Shown here: in pieces, positions 61,650 to 64,000 of the stretch | How the letters are laid out: each line of letters starts with the position of its first letter | How positions within the stretch are numbered: the first letter of the stretch is position 1 | Assembly (NCBI GenBank): GCA_036488725.1 | Contig: DASXHD010000094.1 | Span: forward strand, 39,051 to 103,050 | Source of the DNA: DASXHD01 sp036488725 | Lineage (GTDB): Bacteria; Myxococcota_A; Polyangia; Polyangiales; Polyangiaceae | Direction: 5' to 3' | Length of the DNA stretch: 64,000 bases | Made by a program: the position numbers and the translations under genes | The notes under the pieces: model-generated | Told to the model about the DNA's origin: nothing | What the model saw: only the letters and a program-made list of their open reading frames with translations | Databases searched by the model: none

Positions 61650-62849
61650 ATGCGCGTGCTCGTCGCCGACAAATTCGAAACGTCCGGTCGCCAAGGTTTG
61701 GAGAACGCCGGCTGCGAGGTCGTCTACGAGCCGGAGCTCGGCGGCGACGCGCTCGCCGAGGCGATCGTGAAGACGCAGGCCGACGTGCTCGTCGTTCGCT
61801 CGACGCAGGTCACGCGCGCGATGCTCGACAAAGGAAATCTCTCGCTCGTCGTGCGCGCGGGCGCGGGCTTCAACACGATCGACGTCGAGGCCGCTTCGCA
61901 GCGCGGCATCTGGGTGTCGAACTGCCCGGGCAAAAACGCGATCGCGGTCGCCGAGCTCGCGATGGGCCTCATCCTCGCGCAAGACCGGCGCATCGTCGAA
62001 AACGCGACCGACTTGCGCGCCGGAAAATGGAACAAGAAGGAGTACAGCAAAGCGCGCGGTCTCTTCGGTCGCACGCTCGGCTTGCTCGGCTGTGGCAACA
62101 TCGGGCGCGAGGTGGCGGTGCGCGCCGAAGCGTTCGGCATGCACGTCTGCGGGTGGAGCCCGCTCTTCGACGAAGAGGGCGCCGCCGGCATCGGCATCGA
62201 GAAAAAATCGTCGCCGATCGAAGTGGCGAAGGCGTGCGACGTCGTGTCGATTCACCTCGCCCTCCGGCCGGACACCAAACGGCTCATCGACGAAGCGTTT
62301 CTCTCGGCGATGCGACCGGGCGCGCTCCTCGTCAACACCTCGCGCGCCGAGATCGTCGATCAAGGCTCGCTCGATCGCGCAGTCGCTTCGGGTCACGTGC
62401 GCGCGGCGGTCGACGTCTTCGCCGAAGAGCCCGAGGGCGGCACCGGCGCGGTCGACGCGCCGATCTTCAAGCACGAAGGCATCATCGGCACGCACCACAT
62501 CGGCGCCTCCACCGAGCAAGCGCAAGAAGCCATCGCCGCCGAGACGGTGCGAATCGTTGCAACCTACAAGGAAACGGGGCGCGCGCCGAACGTCGTGAAC
62601 CTCGCGCGCAAATCGCCGGCCACGCACGTGCTCGTCATTCGACATTACGATCGCGTCGGCGTCCTCGCGGGCGTGTTCGATCGACTGAAGCGCGCCGACA
62701 TCAACGTGCAAGAGACCGAGAACATCGTCTTCGACGGCGCGCACGCGGCGGTCGCGCGCGTCGCCCTCTCCGCGACGCCGACGGCGGAGGTCATGGAGAC
62801 GATCCGCGCCGACCCGAACGTGATCGAGGTCAGCGTCGTCACGTTGTGA
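61650..62849 (+). CDS. serA: D-3-phosphoglycerate dehydrogenase
   Basis: First step of serine synthesis: NAD-dependent oxidation of 3-phosphoglycerate. 399 aa. Substrate/cofactor blocks: VRAGAGFNTIDVEAASQRGIWVSNCPGKNAIAVAELAMGLIL; Rossmann GLLGCGNIGREVAVRAEAFGM; the catalytic Arg in LLVNTSRAEIVDQ; and His in GTHHIGASTEQAQEA. The C-terminal ACT domain (VLVIRHYDRVGVLAGVFDRLKRADINVQETEN) could bind serine for feedback control. It could also be a related 2-hydroxyacid dehydrogenase, but the ACT domain favours SerA. Overlaps the trmY-like gene by 11 bases at the 3' end. Confidence 0.92.
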   Translation: MRVLVADKFETSGRQGLENAGCEVVYEPELGGDALAEAIVKTQADVLVVRSTQVTRAMLDKGNLSLVVRAGAGFNTIDVEAASQRGIWVSNCPGKNAIAVAELAMGLILAQDRRIVENATDLRAGKWNKKEYSKARGLFGRTLGLLGCGNIGREVAVRAEAFGMHVCGWSPLFDEEGAAGIGIEKKSSPIEVAKACDVVSIHLALRPDTKRLIDEAFLSAMRPGALLVNTSRAEIVDQGSLDRAVASGHVRAAVDVFAEEPEGGTGAVDAPIFKHEGIIGTHHIGASTEQAQEAIAAETVRIVATYKETGRAPNVVNLARKSPATHVLVIRHYDRVGVLAGVFDRLKRADINVQETENIVFDGAHAAVARVALSATPTAEVMETIRADPNVIEVSVVTL

Positions 62850-63447
62850 TCGGCGTTTTCATGCGGCGGTCGAGCTCGTTGGATGCGACGGCGATGGCGT
62901 CGTCGGCGTGGACGCTGACCGGACCGATCGCGATCGGACGCGCGCCGAGCGCCGCGAGCCGCGCGCGCGTGGGCTCGTCGAAGCCCAGGTGATCGCCGAC
63001 GAAGAAGACCGCGTCGGAGAGATCGAGCGACGGCTCGCGGACGTCGACGCCGCCCGCGTCGAGCACGAAAGGCGCGCACGGCCCGAGATCGGCGAGGACC
63101 ACGTCGAGCCCGCCGCGCGCGATCGACACACCGCGCGTCGCTTCGCTGAAGCTCGCGCGATCGGCCGTCCAGCCGAGCATGCTGCGAATCGCGCCCGCGA
63201 GGCTGCGCTCGTCGGGCCGGAGATATTCCGCTGCCGCGCCGTCGATCTTGATGGTGCGCGGCGCGCTCGGCCCTCCGCCGAGGACGAGATACACGACCGC
63301 GTCCCGCCGCACGCCGTGAGACACGAGCAGCGCCGCGCGCACGCATCGAAGAAGCACGTCGAGCCGGCCGCTCGTGCCCGGAAGATCGTCGAGTGAAAAC
63401 TCGCCCGAGGCGATGGCCTTTTGCCCGACGACGACGAACCTGCGCAT
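62839..63447 (-). CDS. TrmY-family tRNA pseudouridine methyltransferase homologue (archaeal type)
   Basis: SPOUT-fold protein of 202 aa. Archaeal TrmY methylates N1 of pseudouridine-54 in tRNA. The match to the family as I remember it is extensive: RRFVVVGQKAIASGEFSLDDLPGTSGRLDVL at the start; RCVRAALLVSHGVRRDAVVYLVLGGGP; IKIDGAAAEYLRPDERS; and the cofactor knot AVFFVGDHLGFDEPTRARL followed by IAIGPVSVHADDAI and SNELDRR at the end. All archaeal landmarks are kept. Bacteria normally have ribothymidine at position 54, so the target here is open. Divergent from the channel gene (39 bases). Confidence 0.88.
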   Translation of the reverse strand: MRRFVVVGQKAIASGEFSLDDLPGTSGRLDVLLRCVRAALLVSHGVRRDAVVYLVLGGGPSAPRTIKIDGAAAEYLRPDERSLAGAIRSMLGWTADRASFSEATRGVSIARGGLDVVLADLGPCAPFVLDAGGVDVREPSLDLSDAVFFVGDHLGFDEPTRARLAALGARPIAIGPVSVHADDAIAVASNELDRRMKTPITT

Positions 63448-63486
63448 GGCTGCAAGTTAGCGCGTTCGATCGAGTATCGTCGGCTC

Positions 63487-64000
63487 GTGAACAAGGGACG
63501 GCTCGAAGCATTCAGCGACGGCGTGATCGCGATCCTCATCACGATCATGGTGCTCGAGCTGAAGGTGCCGCACGGCGAGGACTGGGCCGCGTTCGAGCCG
63601 ATGCTGCCGACCCTCGCGTCGTACCTCCTCAGCTTCGTCTTGGTCGCCATCTACTGGAACAACCACCACCACATGCTGCAGATGACCGAGCGGATCAACG
63701 GCAAGATCCTCTGGGCCAACAATCATCTGCTCTTTTGGCTCTCGCTCATTCCGATCGGAACGGCGTGGCACGGCGAGCACCTCGCGGCGACGCTCCCCAC
63801 GGCGATGTACGGTCTCGTTCTCTTCATGTCGGGCATCGCGTACGTGATCTTGCAGAATGCAATTATTCGCGATCAAGGCGAAGGCTCGCCGCTCGCCGCC
63901 GCGGTCGGACGCGACGTGAAAGGGCTCGCGTCGGCGGTCCTCTACGCGAGCGCGATCGCGGCCGCCCTCGTTCGACCGTGGATCTCGGACGTCCTCTTCG
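63487..64000 (+). CDS. TMEM175-like channel protein (DUF1211), cut by the right edge
   Basis: GTG at 63487 opens MNKGRLEAFSDGVIAILIT, matching the RxxxFSDGVxAIxxT signature of the bacterial TMEM175 potassium-channel family in its first membrane helix. Further helices follow (TLASYLLSFVLVAIYWNNH, LFWLSLIPIGTAWHGEHL, YGLVLFMSGIAYVIL), and the reading frame continues off the window after 171 codons. About six helices are expected in total. Motif copy TGCAGAATGCA at 63851. Confidence 0.82.
   Translation, partial: MNKGRLEAFSDGVIAILITIMVLELKVPHGEDWAAFEPMLPTLASYLLSFVLVAIYWNNHHHMLQMTERINGKILWANNHLLFWLSLIPIGTAWHGEHLAATLPTAMYGLVLFMSGIAYVILQNAIIRDQGEGSPLAAAVGRDVKGLASAVLYASAIAAALVRPWISDVLF

Overview
The window is one contiguous piece of a high-G+C bacterial chromosome. 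It is densely coding, and no gap between genes exceeds about 240 bases. I see no tRNA, rRNA, CRISPR array, insertion sequence or prophage. The gene style points to a myxobacterium (Myxococcota, most likely a Polyangiales-type soil lineage). The evidence is: eukaryote-like Ser/Thr kinases with C-terminal membrane anchors; many lipoproteins with D/A/G-rich linkers after the lipobox cysteine; Cys-rich repeats of the N-C-G-x-C type; an RCC1 propeller on a lipoprotein; a matrixin protease with a MYXO-CTERM-like tail; and stand-alone GAF-GGDEF signalling. The taxon is my inference from these traits, not from a marker gene.

Layout. 0-3.5 kb: the aerobic benzoyl-CoA (box) operon boxC-boxB on the minus strand, cut by the left edge, plus a YkgJ-type cysteine-cluster protein and a lipoprotein. 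4-6.3 kb: membrane GAF-GAF-GGDEF diguanylate cyclase. 6.7-11.5 kb: succinate dehydrogenase sdhC-sdhA, then sdhB, separated by a lipoprotein gene on the opposite strand. 11.5-16.5 kb: TPR protein, phosphoesterase, Cys-repeat lipoproteins and an RCC1 protein. 16.5-21.5 kb: an M16 protease pair (one catalytic, one without the zinc motif) and an MltD-like lytic transglycosylase with LysM repeats. 21.5-28 kb (minus): a giant lipoprotein, a FadL-like outer-membrane channel and a further lipoprotein. 28-32.8 kb: glmU, a lipoprotein, and murA-hisG (short-form HisG). 32.7-36.6 kb: ComEA-like protein, a small conserved protein and tandem Ser/Thr kinases. 36.6-40.2 kb (minus): cardiolipin synthase, then a compact operon of XdhC, a 61-residue Cys/His-rich membrane peptide, an ECF-like sigma factor and a Cys-bearing membrane protein. 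40.3-45 kb: glgC, lipoproteins and an ApaH-like phosphatase. 45-49.5 kb: a predicted pseudokinase divergent from a TPR protein-prmA-rsmE operon. 49.5-57.3 kb: lipoproteins, two frameshifted genes, a matrixin protease, and a CHAP protein split by a stop codon. 57.5-64 kb: an unknown 507-residue protein, a PadR regulator divergent from a methyltransferase around a perfect palindrome, a lipoprotein, serA, an archaeal-type TrmY homologue, and the start of a TMEM175-like channel at the right edge.

How the genes work together. The housekeeping content covers the TCA cycle/respiration, envelope precursors (GlmU, MurA), envelope remodelling (lytic transglycosylase, cardiolipin synthase), glycogen, serine and histidine synthesis, ribosome modification (PrmA, RsmE) and aromatic degradation. 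Between these sit about eighteen predicted lipoproteins, mostly on the opposite strand with near-zero spacing. Three kinases of one subfamily show stepwise loss of catalytic-loop residues, from HRDVKPGN to HRDLSTGN to HLSLMPSN.

Most unusual signals. (1) The AT-rich near-palindrome TGYANNNTRCA occurs at least 15 times, almost always inside genes and often forcing codons that are rare here. By my rough estimate about one would be expected. (2) There is a bacterial gene for an archaeal-type tRNA pseudouridine-54 methyltransferase. (3) XdhC, a Cys/His peptide and a sigma factor share an operon. (4) There are several candidate operators and hairpins. (5) Disrupted reading frames cluster at 52.5-56.5 kb.
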